This document shows positions 1-5,177 of a stretch of DNA of 5,177 nucleotides, one piece after another; the first letter of the stretch is position 1, and every line of letters starts with the position of its first letter. Under the pieces are notes generated by a model. It ran no database searches and was not told the origin of the DNA. It saw nothing but the letters and a program-made list of their open reading frames with translations. The DNA comes from Deltaproteobacteria bacterium. GTDB lineage: Bacteria > Desulfobacterota > Desulfovibrionia > Desulfovibrionales > Desulfovibrionaceae. The position numbers were made by a program, and so were the translations under genes. The stretch spans positions 1 through 5,177 of the forward strand of contig JAIRVN010000158.1 of the NCBI GenBank assembly GCA_031253875.1, written 5' to 3'.

Positions 1-266
1 GCCAGTTCCTGATCGTACACGCTCTGCCAGAATTTTTCCTCGCGCCCTTTGAGCAAACCGCTTTCAGGAATGGTGGCGCGCATTTGCTCCCACATCTTCT
101 GGATAAAGATGGATTCAAACCCTTCGCAGGACTCGCGCAACTTCTTCGCCTTGTCCACGGGCGGCATGAGGTTCTTTTTGACTGCCTCCATCTTGAAGGC
201 GTAGTCGCGCGCTTCTTGCGAAGAGTTTTTCATCTTGGCGAGTTGCAGAGATTTCTGGCTGTCCAT
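1..266 (-). CDS. flgJ: FlgJ, rod-binding (rod cap) protein, 5' part only
   Basis: This is the N-terminal part of FlgJ, 88 complete codons before the gene leaves the window. FlgJ acts in the periplasm at the growing rod tip and promotes rod polymerisation; in many bacteria a C-terminal hydrolase domain opens the peptidoglycan. The translation starts MDSQKSLQLAKMK. Residues 43-88 carry the rod-binding pattern: an LRESCEGFES stretch (43-52), an amphipathic IFIQKMWEQMR helix (53-63), then TIPESGLL (65-72) and WQSVYDQEL (80-88). The start at 266 is supported by AAGGA at 274-278, 7 nt upstream. There is no signal peptide, as expected for type III export. The gene follows flgI after 56 nt. Whether it has a hydrolase domain cannot be seen here. 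Identity rests on the motif plus position after flgI. Confidence 0.9.
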   Translation of the reverse strand, partial: MDSQKSLQLAKMKNSSQEARDYAFKMEAVKKNLMPPVDKAKKLRESCEGFESIFIQKMWEQMRATIPESGLLKGREEKFWQSVYDQEL

Positions 267-322
267 AACGGTATCCTTAGTACATTTTTATCCGGCTGGA
301 GCGGATGCACATTGCAAATGCT

Positions 323-1438
323 CTAGATGATTTCCAGTTCGGCGTAGAGTGCGCCCGAGGCTTTCAAAGCCCGCAGAATGGAAATCAGATCGCGCGGGGT
401 TGCGCCCACGGCGTTGAGTCCGTCGACAAGTTCCTGCAGGGTCGCGCCCTCCACAATGACCAGGCGGCGCTGTTCCTCGGTAGTGCCCAGATTGGTAACG
501 GGCGTGACCACGGTTTGTCCCTGGCTGAAGGGGCCGGGCTGGGACACCTGCTGGTTCTCCTGCACCGTAATCTGCAGGTTGCCGTGCGCAACGGCGGCCC
601 TGGCCACGCGCACATCGCGGCCCAGCACCACGGTGCCGGTTTTTTCGTCCACGACAACCTTGGCCGCCACATCCGGGGCTATTTCCAGGTTTTCCACAGA
701 CGCCATGAGCGGCACAAGATTGCCCCGGTAGTGGGGGGGGATGTTCATGCTCACGCTGCTGGCGTCAATAGCGCGGGCAAACTGGCCGCCCATCGTGGAG
801 TTGAGGCGTTCGGCAATCTGCTGCGCGGTGGAAAAATCCGCAACGGAAAGGTGCAGGGTCAATTTTTCCTGCTCGTTGAATTCAAAGGGCACGCCCCGTT
901 CAACAATGGCGCCGCCGGGAATGGAGGCCACGGTGGTCACGTTTTTCTGCGTGCGGGCCGCGGCGCCCTCCGCTCCGTAGCCGCCGAGCGCCAGCGGTCC
1001 CTGTGCCAGAGCATAGATTTTGCCGTCAATACCCTTGAGGGCGGTCTGGATCAGCACGCCTCCCTGCAAGCTGGAGGCATCCCCAAGGGAAGAAACCGTC
1101 ACGTCCATGCGGGAACCGGGTTTGGCGGAAACGGGCATCCTGGCCGTGATAATGACCGAGGCCACGTTTTTCGGCTTGTACGCCTTGGGATCCACCGCAA
1201 TGCCCATGCGATCCATCATGTTGACCATGGAGCTGATGGTGAAGACCGAGTCCTTCTTGTCGCCCGTGCCGTTCAGGCCGATGACCAGTCCGTAGCCGAC
1301 AAGCTGGTTGTCGCGCATGCCGGAAAAGGTGGCGATGTCTTTGATGCGCACGGCTCCGGCCGGAGAGACGAAGGCCAGTACCAGGATCGCCGCGAAACAG
1401 AGAGCCGGAATACGGCGGCGGGATGGGGTCAGGGACAT
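323..1438 (-). CDS. flgI: FlgI, flagellar P-ring protein
   Basis: FlgI forms the P ring, the periplasmic bushing around the distal rod in the peptidoglycan layer. The 371-residue protein is close to the usual length (about 365). It has a Sec signal peptide: SRRR in the n-region, a hydrophobic core at about 11-24, and likely cleavage after A29 ([10 protein letters not shown]). The mature protein opens with the family signature, VRIKDIATF then [18 protein letters not shown] at 43-60. It ends with the typical C-terminus: [29 protein letters not shown] and a final AELEII. The start at 1438 has AAGGAG 7 nt upstream (1446-1451). flgH lies 39 nt upstream and flgJ 56 nt downstream. A run of eight C (733-740 on this strand) sits in codons 233-236, encoding IPPH; the frame is intact as given. 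Confidence 0.98.
   Translation of the reverse strand: MSLTPSRRRIPALCFAAILVLAFVSPAGAVRIKDIATFSGMRDNQLVGYGLVIGLNGTGDKKDSVFTISSMVNMMDRMGIAVDPKAYKPKNVASVIITARMPVSAKPGSRMDVTVSSLGDASSLQGGVLIQTALKGIDGKIYALAQGPLALGGYGAEGAAARTQKNVTTVASIPGGAIVERGVPFEFNEQEKLTLHLSVADFSTAQQIAERLNSTMGGQFARAIDASSVSMNIPPHYRGNLVPLMASVENLEIAPDVAAKVVVDEKTGTVVLGRDVRVARAAVAHGNLQITVQENQQVSQPGPFSQGQTVVTPVTNLGTTEEQRRLVIVEGATLQELVDGLNAVGATPRDLISILRALKASGALYAELEII
733..740 (-). repeat. Run of eight C within flgI
   Basis: Eight consecutive C on the coding strand (eight G on the plus strand) span the end of codon 233 to the first base of codon 236, encoding Ile-Pro-Pro-His. It is the longest homopolymer in the window. Confidence 0.9.
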
Positions 1439-1477
1439 GAGCTTTCTCCTTGCTGTCTTTCCGAGGGCATGCGTCAG

Positions 1478-2221
1478 CTAAAAGGGCCAGATATTATCCA
1501 TCAGGCGCGTGAACCAGCCGGCCTTCTGCTTGTCGCCGAGCACGCCCTTGCCGTAATAGGAAATGCTGGCGTCGGCCACCTGGGTGGACAAGACGCTGTT
1601 GTCGGCGGACACGTCTTTGGTGCGGATCACGCCGGTGAGCACCATGTATTCCGTTTCTTCGTTCACCCGGGTTTCGCGCGCGCCTTCGATCTGCATGAGG
1701 CCGCCGGGCAGCACGCGGATGACGCGCGTTGCCATGGAAGTCGTGACGTAATTTTCACGTTTTGTTTCGCCCGTGGCGTTCAAGTTGCTGGTGCTGACGG
1801 TATCCAGGGCGAATATTTTGCGGCTGGGGTCGGTCTGGGCGCTTTTCACGCCCGGAAGATTGGCGCCGACAATGGGGACAAAGGCCACCTGCGGTTGTCC
1901 AAAAAAAGTTCCTATCCCGTAGTTGTTACTGTTGCCCTTTTGGGCCGTGGTGTTGGCTTTGGTGTCGGCCTTGGTCTGTTCCACGATTTTGACGACCACG
2001 AGATCGCCCACGCGGCGGGCTCTGCCGTCCGCGAAGAGTTGGTCGGCCTCGGCCTCGTTGAAGAGCGAGCCGGGGTTTTTTTCCCGCATGGCGGCGACAT
2101 CGTGGTATTCCTGGCCCGGAACCGCCTGGGGCAGGATATCCGGGCTTTTTTTGGCGCCGTTGCAGCCGCTCAGCAGCAACAGAACGCAACAGAACGCAAG
2201 CGTACGGAAAAAGAGTTTCAT
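1478..2221 (-). CDS. flgH: FlgH, flagellar L-ring lipoprotein
   Basis: FlgH forms the L ring in the outer membrane, the outer bushing for the rod. The 247-residue product has a lipoprotein signal peptide, MKLFFRTLAFCCVLLLLSGC, with lipobox LSGC and lipid-bearing Cys20; Asn at +2 does not argue for inner-membrane retention. Family features follow: GSLF (51-54), VGDLVVVKIVEQT (71-83), SRKIFALDTVSTSN (133-146), RVIRVLPGGLMQIEGARETRVN (167-188), EYMVLTGVIRTKDV (191-204), VADASISYYGKG (215-226) and the terminal GWFTRLMDNIWPF. An in-frame ATG at 2269 would add 16 residues and overlap the flgA stop, but it has no Shine-Dalgarno and would bury the lipoprotein signal. GGGAG at 2228-2232 with 6-nt spacing supports 2221. 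flgA ends 44 nt upstream. The gene is unusually rich in homopolymer runs (2076-2082, 2146-2152, 1901-1907) and has a 10-bp tandem repeat in the signal sequence. Confidence 0.97.
   Translation of the reverse strand: MKLFFRTLAFCCVLLLLSGCNGAKKSPDILPQAVPGQEYHDVAAMREKNPGSLFNEAEADQLFADGRARRVGDLVVVKIVEQTKADTKANTTAQKGNSNNYGIGTFFGQPQVAFVPIVGANLPGVKSAQTDPSRKIFALDTVSTSNLNATGETKRENYVTTSMATRVIRVLPGGLMQIEGARETRVNEETEYMVLTGVIRTKDVSADNSVLSTQVADASISYYGKGVLGDKQKAGWFTRLMDNIWPF
2176..2199 (-). repeat. 10-bp tandem repeat (2.4 copies) in flgH signal sequence
   Basis: On the coding strand the unit TTGCGTTCTG is present twice, followed by a partial TTGC. It covers codons 8-16 of flgH, in the hydrophobic core of the signal peptide (LAFCCVLL). 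The unit length is not a multiple of three, so gain or loss of one copy would shift the frame. Confidence 0.85.
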
Positions 2222-2227
2222 GGCGGT

Positions 2228-2232
2228 CTCCC
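2228..2232 (-). promoter_or_regulatory. Ribosome binding site that fixes the flgH start
   Basis: GGGAG with 6-nt spacing precedes the ATG at 2219-2221, directly before the lipoprotein signal peptide. No comparable site precedes the alternative ATG pair at 2264-2269. Confidence 0.7.
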
Positions 2233-2265
2233 TGTGGTGTTTCCTGTCTCTCGTTACAACGTGCA

Positions 2266-3369
2266 TCATTTTACCATGACGGTGTTGTTGTCGATCACCG
2301 TGGCGAAAATCTGTTTTTTGCTTTGCAAATTGCGCACCGTCACTGTGGCGCCGGGTTCGGCGTCCGTCAGGACTTCGGCCCGCGCGCTCATGCGCACGTT
2401 GCCCTTTTCATAGACCAGGTTGACGACGCTGCCCTTGCGCAGCATGGACTGCGCCAGCAGATCGCCTTGCAGAATCGGCTGGTTGGGCGTCAGAGCCCGT
2501 TGCACCTGCCAGGGGCCGCCGCGCCCGTCCCAGGGGATTTCGCGCATATGAGCGGCGTTCATACGCACAAAGGTAACGGCGTCAGGCGTCAGCGCATCGC
2601 CCCTGCTCAGGGGTTTCGCCGCACAGGGCACTTCCATCCACAGATTCAGGAAGGCCGTGGCCGCCACCCGCCGCAGCACCGCGCCGTCCATTTCCTGCAC
2701 GGCAAAGCGCAGGCTCAGGCGGCCGGGGGCGAGCTTGACGGGTTCCAGCGCGACCTGTTGCTGTGGGTGGGCCAGAAAAATGTGGGAAGGCAGACGGATA
2801 TCCTGGAGATCCGCCGTGCCGGGCAGCGCACGGAGGGGGTCTGTCAGGTTTTTGACGAGCAGCGCGTGCAAATCTTCTTCGCGCAGAACGACGCCTCCGC
2901 GCTGGATCAGCAAAGAATTCGGCAGAATGCAGCGATCAGCAAGCGTTCCCAAGACTTCCCGCAAGGCTGCGGCAAGGCGGGGCTTGCTGATTTGCATGGG
3001 TTTGCCGGCTTCATCCGGGGCCGGCCACAATTCTTGGGCTGCAAGCCTGCGCCATTCCTCCGGCGGCATGGAACCCAGCGGATCCGCAATATCGCCAAGC
3101 GTGACCATGCGGCTTGGCGCTACCGTGGCTTCACGCACACGCAGACGCCAGGCGTCCGGCGTTGTCTGCGCGGCCTGCGCGACAACGCCGCCTGCCTGCA
3201 TGTAGCGTATGCCCGCCACGCCGGGGGGCATGGCGGAAGGCGCTTCTCTGCCGCGCTGGACGCCTGCGTCCGGCGGGTACGCGCCGGAAAACTGCACCTG
3301 CGCCGCGAAGGCGTTGTGGCTCCAGAGCAGAAGGCTGAGCAGGCAAAGTCCCAAAATACGCCGTTCCAT
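2266..3369 (-). CDS. flgA: FlgA, P-ring assembly chaperone, enlarged form
   Basis: FlgA is the periplasmic chaperone needed to assemble FlgI into the P ring. A Sec signal peptide is clear: MERR, a hydrophobic core (5-16), cleavage near AFA|A at 22/23. Residues 23-75 are a Pro/Ala/Gly-rich linker. Residues 76-160 are an extra module (VTLGDIADPLG at 89-99, LWPAP at 114-118, CILP at 147-150). From about 163 on the protein resembles ordinary FlgA: a SAF-like segment (about 247-305, with AKPLSRGDALTPDAV and RALTPNQPILQGDL) and a C-terminal beta domain (about 309-367, with GATVTVRNLQSKKQIFATV). At 367 residues it is far longer than the 219 of E. coli FlgA. The start at 3369 is set by the signal peptide; its Shine-Dalgarno is weak (only GGA at 3376-3378). 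The stop TGA at 2266-2268 overlaps a spurious upstream ATG of flgH. It lies between flgG and flgH, 31 and 44 nt away. Confidence 0.92.
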   Translation of the reverse strand: MERRILGLCLLSLLLWSHNAFAAQVQFSGAYPPDAGVQRGREAPSAMPPGVAGIRYMQAGGVVAQAAQTTPDAWRLRVREATVAPSRMVTLGDIADPLGSMPPEEWRRLAAQELWPAPDEAGKPMQISKPRLAAALREVLGTLADRCILPNSLLIQRGGVVLREEDLHALLVKNLTDPLRALPGTADLQDIRLPSHIFLAHPQQQVALEPVKLAPGRLSLRFAVQEMDGAVLRRVAATAFLNLWMEVPCAAKPLSRGDALTPDAVTFVRMNAAHMREIPWDGRGGPWQVQRALTPNQPILQGDLLAQSMLRKGSVVNLVYEKGNVRMSARAEVLTDAEPGATVTVRNLQSKKQIFATVIDNNTVMVK

Positions 3370-3375
3370 AGCAGA

Positions 3376-3378
3376 TCC
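3376..3378 (-). promoter_or_regulatory. Weak ribosome binding site of flgA
   Basis: Only GGA, 6 nt before the ATG at 3369, resembles a Shine-Dalgarno sequence. The other genes have AAGGA, AAGGAG, GGGAG or AGGAGG. No alternative start codon lies in frame between the flgG stop and 3369, so flgA translation may be low or coupled to flgG. Confidence 0.45.
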
Positions 3379-3400
3379 GATGAGTTTGCTGAGAAGCGCC

Positions 3401-4186
3401 CTAACTCCGTTTGAGTTGTACCGCGATGCCGAGCATGGAGTCCGAAGTCTGGATGGCTTTGGAGTTTACTTCGTAGGCGCGCTGACCCACGATCATGTTC
3501 ACCATTTCGTCCACGACCTGCACGTTGGACATTTCCAGAAAACCCTGGGCCAGCGTGCCGAAGTTGGTATCGCCGGGCACGCCTTCCTGTGCATCTCCCG
3601 AGGCCTGGGTGGGTGTGTAGAGGTTGTTGCCGCGCGAATCGAGACCTGCCGGGTTGATGAAGTTGTAGAGCGGGATTTCGGCCGTGGCGATCTCCTGTCC
3701 CATGTTGTCCAGGGCGGCGATGTGGCCGCGCGCGGAAATGGCGACGTTTTTCGTTTCCGGCGGCACGGTGAATTCCGGCTGGAGAATGTAGCCGTTGGCG
3801 GTGACCACCACGCCGTCCTGGGTAAGTTTGAAGGCGCCGGCGCGGGTGTACATGAGTTCGTCGTTTACGTTGACCTGAAAAAACCCGTCGCCCTGAATGG
3901 CTACATCGAGCGGATTACTGGTGTTCTGAAAATCGCCCTGGCTGAAGAATTTATGCACCGCGGTGGGGCGCACGCCCATGCCGACCTGTATGCCCACGGG
4001 CAGACGGGTATCGCCTTCGGTGATGGAGCCGGCGATCTTCATGGTCTGATACATGAGATCCTCGAACTCCGCCCGGCTCTTTTTAAAGCCCGTGGTGTTG
4101 ACGTTCGCCAGGTTGTGCGAAATAACGTCAACATTGAGCTGCTGGGCGACCATGCCTGAAGCGGCTGTCCAAAGTGAACGCATCAT
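3401..4186 (-). CDS. flgG: FlgG, flagellar distal rod protein
   Basis: FlgG polymerises into the distal rod, the drive-shaft section that passes through the P and L rings. The 261-residue length matches the family (260 in E. coli). It opens with the canonical MMRSLWTAASGM and the rod signature NLANVNTTGFKK (25-36). Next come the FlgG-type segment LPVGIQVGMGVRP, then FFSQGDFQNTSNPLDVAIQGDGFF in the central domain. The C-terminal helix region (212-261) includes LAQGFLEMSNVQVVDEMVNMI and QRAYEVNSKAIQTSDSML, typical of FlgG. There is no cleavable signal peptide, fitting flagellar type III export. Two adjacent ATGs occur; the first (4186) is preferred because AAGGAG at 4196-4201 lies 9 nt upstream and FlgG proteins commonly begin with two start-like residues. 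flgF ends 36 nt upstream. Confidence 0.98.
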   Translation of the reverse strand: MMRSLWTAASGMVAQQLNVDVISHNLANVNTTGFKKSRAEFEDLMYQTMKIAGSITEGDTRLPVGIQVGMGVRPTAVHKFFSQGDFQNTSNPLDVAIQGDGFFQVNVNDELMYTRAGAFKLTQDGVVVTANGYILQPEFTVPPETKNVAISARGHIAALDNMGQEIATAEIPLYNFINPAGLDSRGNNLYTPTQASGDAQEGVPGDTNFGTLAQGFLEMSNVQVVDEMVNMIVGQRAYEVNSKAIQTSDSMLGIAVQLKRS

Positions 4187-4222
4187 ACTGCTCTACTCCT
4201 TGAGGTTGGCCTGTGTGTCCGG

Positions 4223-5011
4223 CTACGTGCGTCTGGCGACCTTCTGAATGGCTTCACGATCCAGGGTATCCGAAGTCTGCATGACTTTCTGGTAGGCTTC
4301 AAACAGACGTTGCACTTCGATCATGTTCACCATTTCATATACGACTTCCACATTGGCTTTCTCCATGTAACCTTGAGCCACCCTGGCTTCGTTGGGCGCA
4401 ATGGGACGCTCTGCGGCGCTTGAACCCTTACGCAGCCTGTACATATTGTGCCCCTGTTTTTCGAGAGCTTTGAGATCCGTGACGGTGACGAGTGCAAAGC
4501 TCCCCAGCAGGGCGTCGTCCGCGAAAACCTGGCCGTCTTCCGAAATATGCACGTGGCGCGTGCCCTGCGGCACCACGAGATTGCCCGCTGTGCCCATAAC
4601 CGGATACCCGCGCGGCGTGACGATCGTGCCGTCGCCGGAAAGCAGGAAGCCCCCCTGACGGCTTAAAAATTCGCCTTCGGGGGTGATAAACTTGAAAAAA
4701 GCATCACCGGCGATGGCCACATCCAGCGGGTTGCCCGTATAATGCAGCGGGCCTTGCGCAAAATCCGTCTGCGAAACGGCAAGACGCGGCCGGGCCATAT
4801 TTTTCGGTTCCGGGAACAGCGGCTTGGAACGGCAGGTCGCGAGCGGTTCGCGGATTTCGTCGTGGGCGTAGTAGGACATGGTATCCTTGAAGGCCACGGT
4901 ATCGCGTTTGTAGCCGTGCGTATTCACGTTCGCCAGATTATTGGCGATCATGTTCATGCGGTGCTCAGTGGTAAGCGCTCCAAAAAGACCTGTAAATACA
5001 CCATCTTGCAT
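4223..5011 (-). CDS. flgF: FlgF, flagellar proximal rod protein
   Basis: FlgF is a rod subunit of the FlgF/FlgG/FlgE family, exported by the flagellar type III system and placed below the FlgG segment. The 262-residue product starts MQDGVFTGLFGALTTEHRM and has the rod signature NNLANVNTHGYKRD (24-37), the central GNPLDVAIAGDAFFKF (93-108), and a C-terminal helix region (209-258) with QGYMEKANVEVVYEMVNMI, QRLFEAYQKVMQTSD. The reading frame stays open to 5158, but the start at 5011 is chosen because AGGAGG lies at 5016-5021, because rod proteins begin right at this kind of helix, and because a sigma-54 promoter at 5061-5076 falls inside the longer frame. FlgF rather than FlgG is called because the neighbouring gene is the canonical FlgG and this protein lacks its specific segment. 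It is the first gene of the visible operon. Confidence 0.93.
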   Translation of the reverse strand: MQDGVFTGLFGALTTEHRMNMIANNLANVNTHGYKRDTVAFKDTMSYYAHDEIREPLATCRSKPLFPEPKNMARPRLAVSQTDFAQGPLHYTGNPLDVAIAGDAFFKFITPEGEFLSRQGGFLLSGDGTIVTPRGYPVMGTAGNLVVPQGTRHVHISEDGQVFADDALLGSFALVTVTDLKALEKQGHNMYRLRKGSSAAERPIAPNEARVAQGYMEKANVEVVYEMVNMIEVQRLFEAYQKVMQTSDTLDREAIQKVARRT

Positions 5012-5015
5012 AATG

Positions 5016-5021
5016 CCTCCT
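5016..5021 (-). promoter_or_regulatory. Ribosome binding site that fixes the flgF start
   Basis: A full AGGAGG lies 4 nt upstream of the ATG at 5009-5011. It is the strongest Shine-Dalgarno sequence in the window and supports a 262-residue FlgF over the longer open frame beginning at 5158. Confidence 0.85.
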
Positions 5022-5060
5022 GGCGGGGACGCCTGTCCCGCATCTGTGCTGCCGGTGTTA

Positions 5061-5076
5061 TGCAAGGAGTGGGCCA
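5061..5076 (-). promoter_or_regulatory. Sigma-54 (RpoN) -24/-12 promoter for flgF operon
   Basis: On the minus strand the sequence reads TGGCCCACTCCTTGCA. This matches the sigma-54 consensus TGGCAC-N5-TTGCW at all but one defined base (A to C in the -24 box). The invariant GG (5075-5074) and GC (5063-5062) are separated by exactly 10 nt, as required. The predicted transcription start is near 5050, leaving a leader of about 39 nt before the flgF ATG at 5011 with the AGGAGG site inside it. Sigma-54 control with an activator of the FlrC/FleR type is common for middle flagellar genes in Gram-negative bacteria. The match and location are seen; promoter activity is inferred. Confidence 0.82.
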
Positions 5077-5077
5077 G

Positions 5078-5177
5078 CGCTTTGACACGATGTAGCGATG
5101 AAGCCGCGAGTAACTTTTTTATTTCCAGAACGCAGCAAATGCGATAGGCTCTAGACAATATAGAGAGTTATTTGTAT
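5078..5177. other. Upstream region without a recognisable gene
   Basis: This stretch lies upstream of the sigma-54 promoter and contains no supported coding sequence on either strand. It is more A+T-rich than the genes, with an A-tract on the minus strand (about 5115-5123) and a 5-bp inverted repeat, CTCTA-N7-TAGAG, at 5149-5165. It is a plausible place for sigma-54 activator binding, but no known operator consensus is recognised. Confidence 0.5.

Larger units (their letters stand above)
1..5050 (-). other. Inferred transcription unit flgF-flgG-flgA-flgH-flgI-flgJ
   Basis: Six genes lie on one strand with gaps of 36, 31, 44, 39 and 56 nt. None of the gaps holds a stem followed by a T-run on the minus strand, so read-through from the promoter near 5061-5076 is expected. 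The unit continues past the left edge, so its end is unknown. Confidence 0.8.

Noticed and set aside
290..306. A 5-bp hairpin (ATCCG-N7-CGGAT) in the flgI-flgJ gap, considered as a terminator.
   Set aside because: On the transcribed strand it is followed by an A-run rather than a T-run and the stem is short, so it is not an intrinsic terminator.
306..345. A possible second sigma-54 promoter before flgJ (TGG and TTTGCA on the minus strand).
   Set aside because: The spacing between the GG and GC dinucleotides is about 18 nt instead of 10, which excludes a functional -24/-12 element.
2222..2269. An earlier flgH start at 2269 overlapping the flgA stop codon (ATGA-type overlap).
   Set aside because: There is no Shine-Dalgarno there, and 16 charged residues would precede the lipoprotein signal. 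The ATG at 2221 fits the signal peptide and has GGGAG at the right distance.
305..2413. A 702-codon open frame on the plus strand covering flgI, flgH and part of flgA.
   Set aside because: It lies wholly antisense to three confidently identified flagellar genes. Its translation is rich in Gly, His and Ala with no recognisable domain, and it crosses gene boundaries. Such long antisense frames are a codon-bias artefact of G+C-rich genes.
2323..3414. A 363-codon plus-strand open frame antisense to flgA.
   Set aside because: It has no domain, signal sequence or recognisable composition. It mirrors flgA, which has a signal peptide and family motifs.
3209..4159. A 316-codon plus-strand open frame antisense to flgG and part of flgA.
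   Set aside because: It overlaps the highly conserved flgG coding sequence and has no recognisable protein features.
5104..5130. A T-run (plus strand, around 5115-5120) considered as a terminator of a gene reading in from outside the window.
   Set aside because: No convincing stem-loop precedes the T-run on the plus strand, and no plus-strand gene is seen to its left that would need it.
5012..5158. An N-terminal extension of FlgF by 49 residues.
   Set aside because: The extension has no counterpart in rod proteins, contains the sigma-54 promoter, and lacks a good ribosome binding site, whereas AGGAGG precedes the ATG at 5011.

Overview
The window holds one flagellar basal-body operon, read entirely on the minus strand. 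In transcription order (right to left) it encodes flgF, flgG, flgA, flgH, flgI and the start of flgJ, which runs off the left edge. Gene content, the order flgF-flgG-flgA-flgH-flgI-flgJ with flgA placed between the rod and ring genes, a moderately high G+C composition, and a lipoprotein FlgH with secreted FlgI and FlgA all point to a Gram-negative bacterium with a periplasmic flagellar rod and P/L rings. The order and protein character suggest a Desulfovibrio-like member of the Desulfovibrionaceae. That placement is inference; no search was run.

Layout: 5012-5177 is the upstream control region. It has a sigma-54 type -24/-12 element at 5061-5076 and a strong ribosome binding site before flgF. 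flgF (4223-5011) and flgG (3401-4186) encode rod proteins. flgA (2266-3369) encodes the periplasmic P-ring chaperone, flgH (1478-2221) the outer-membrane L-ring lipoprotein, flgI (323-1438) the P-ring protein, and flgJ (1-266, partial) the rod-binding/capping protein. Gaps between genes are only 31-56 nt and show no convincing intrinsic terminator, so one polycistronic message is likely. No stretch longer than 300 bases lacks a gene.

The products form one assembly line. FlgF and FlgG build the rod after export by the flagellar type III apparatus, and FlgJ helps the rod polymerise and cross the cell wall. FlgI (P ring) and FlgH (L ring) are exported by the Sec system and form the bushing around the rod, and FlgA escorts FlgI.

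I see no mobile element, CRISPR array, RNA gene or defence system, and no evidence of an undescribed system. The points worth a second look are the sigma-54 promoter, the enlarged FlgA with a weak ribosome binding site, and slippage-prone tracts in flgH (three 7-nt A/T runs and a 10-bp tandem repeat) and flgI (a run of eight C).
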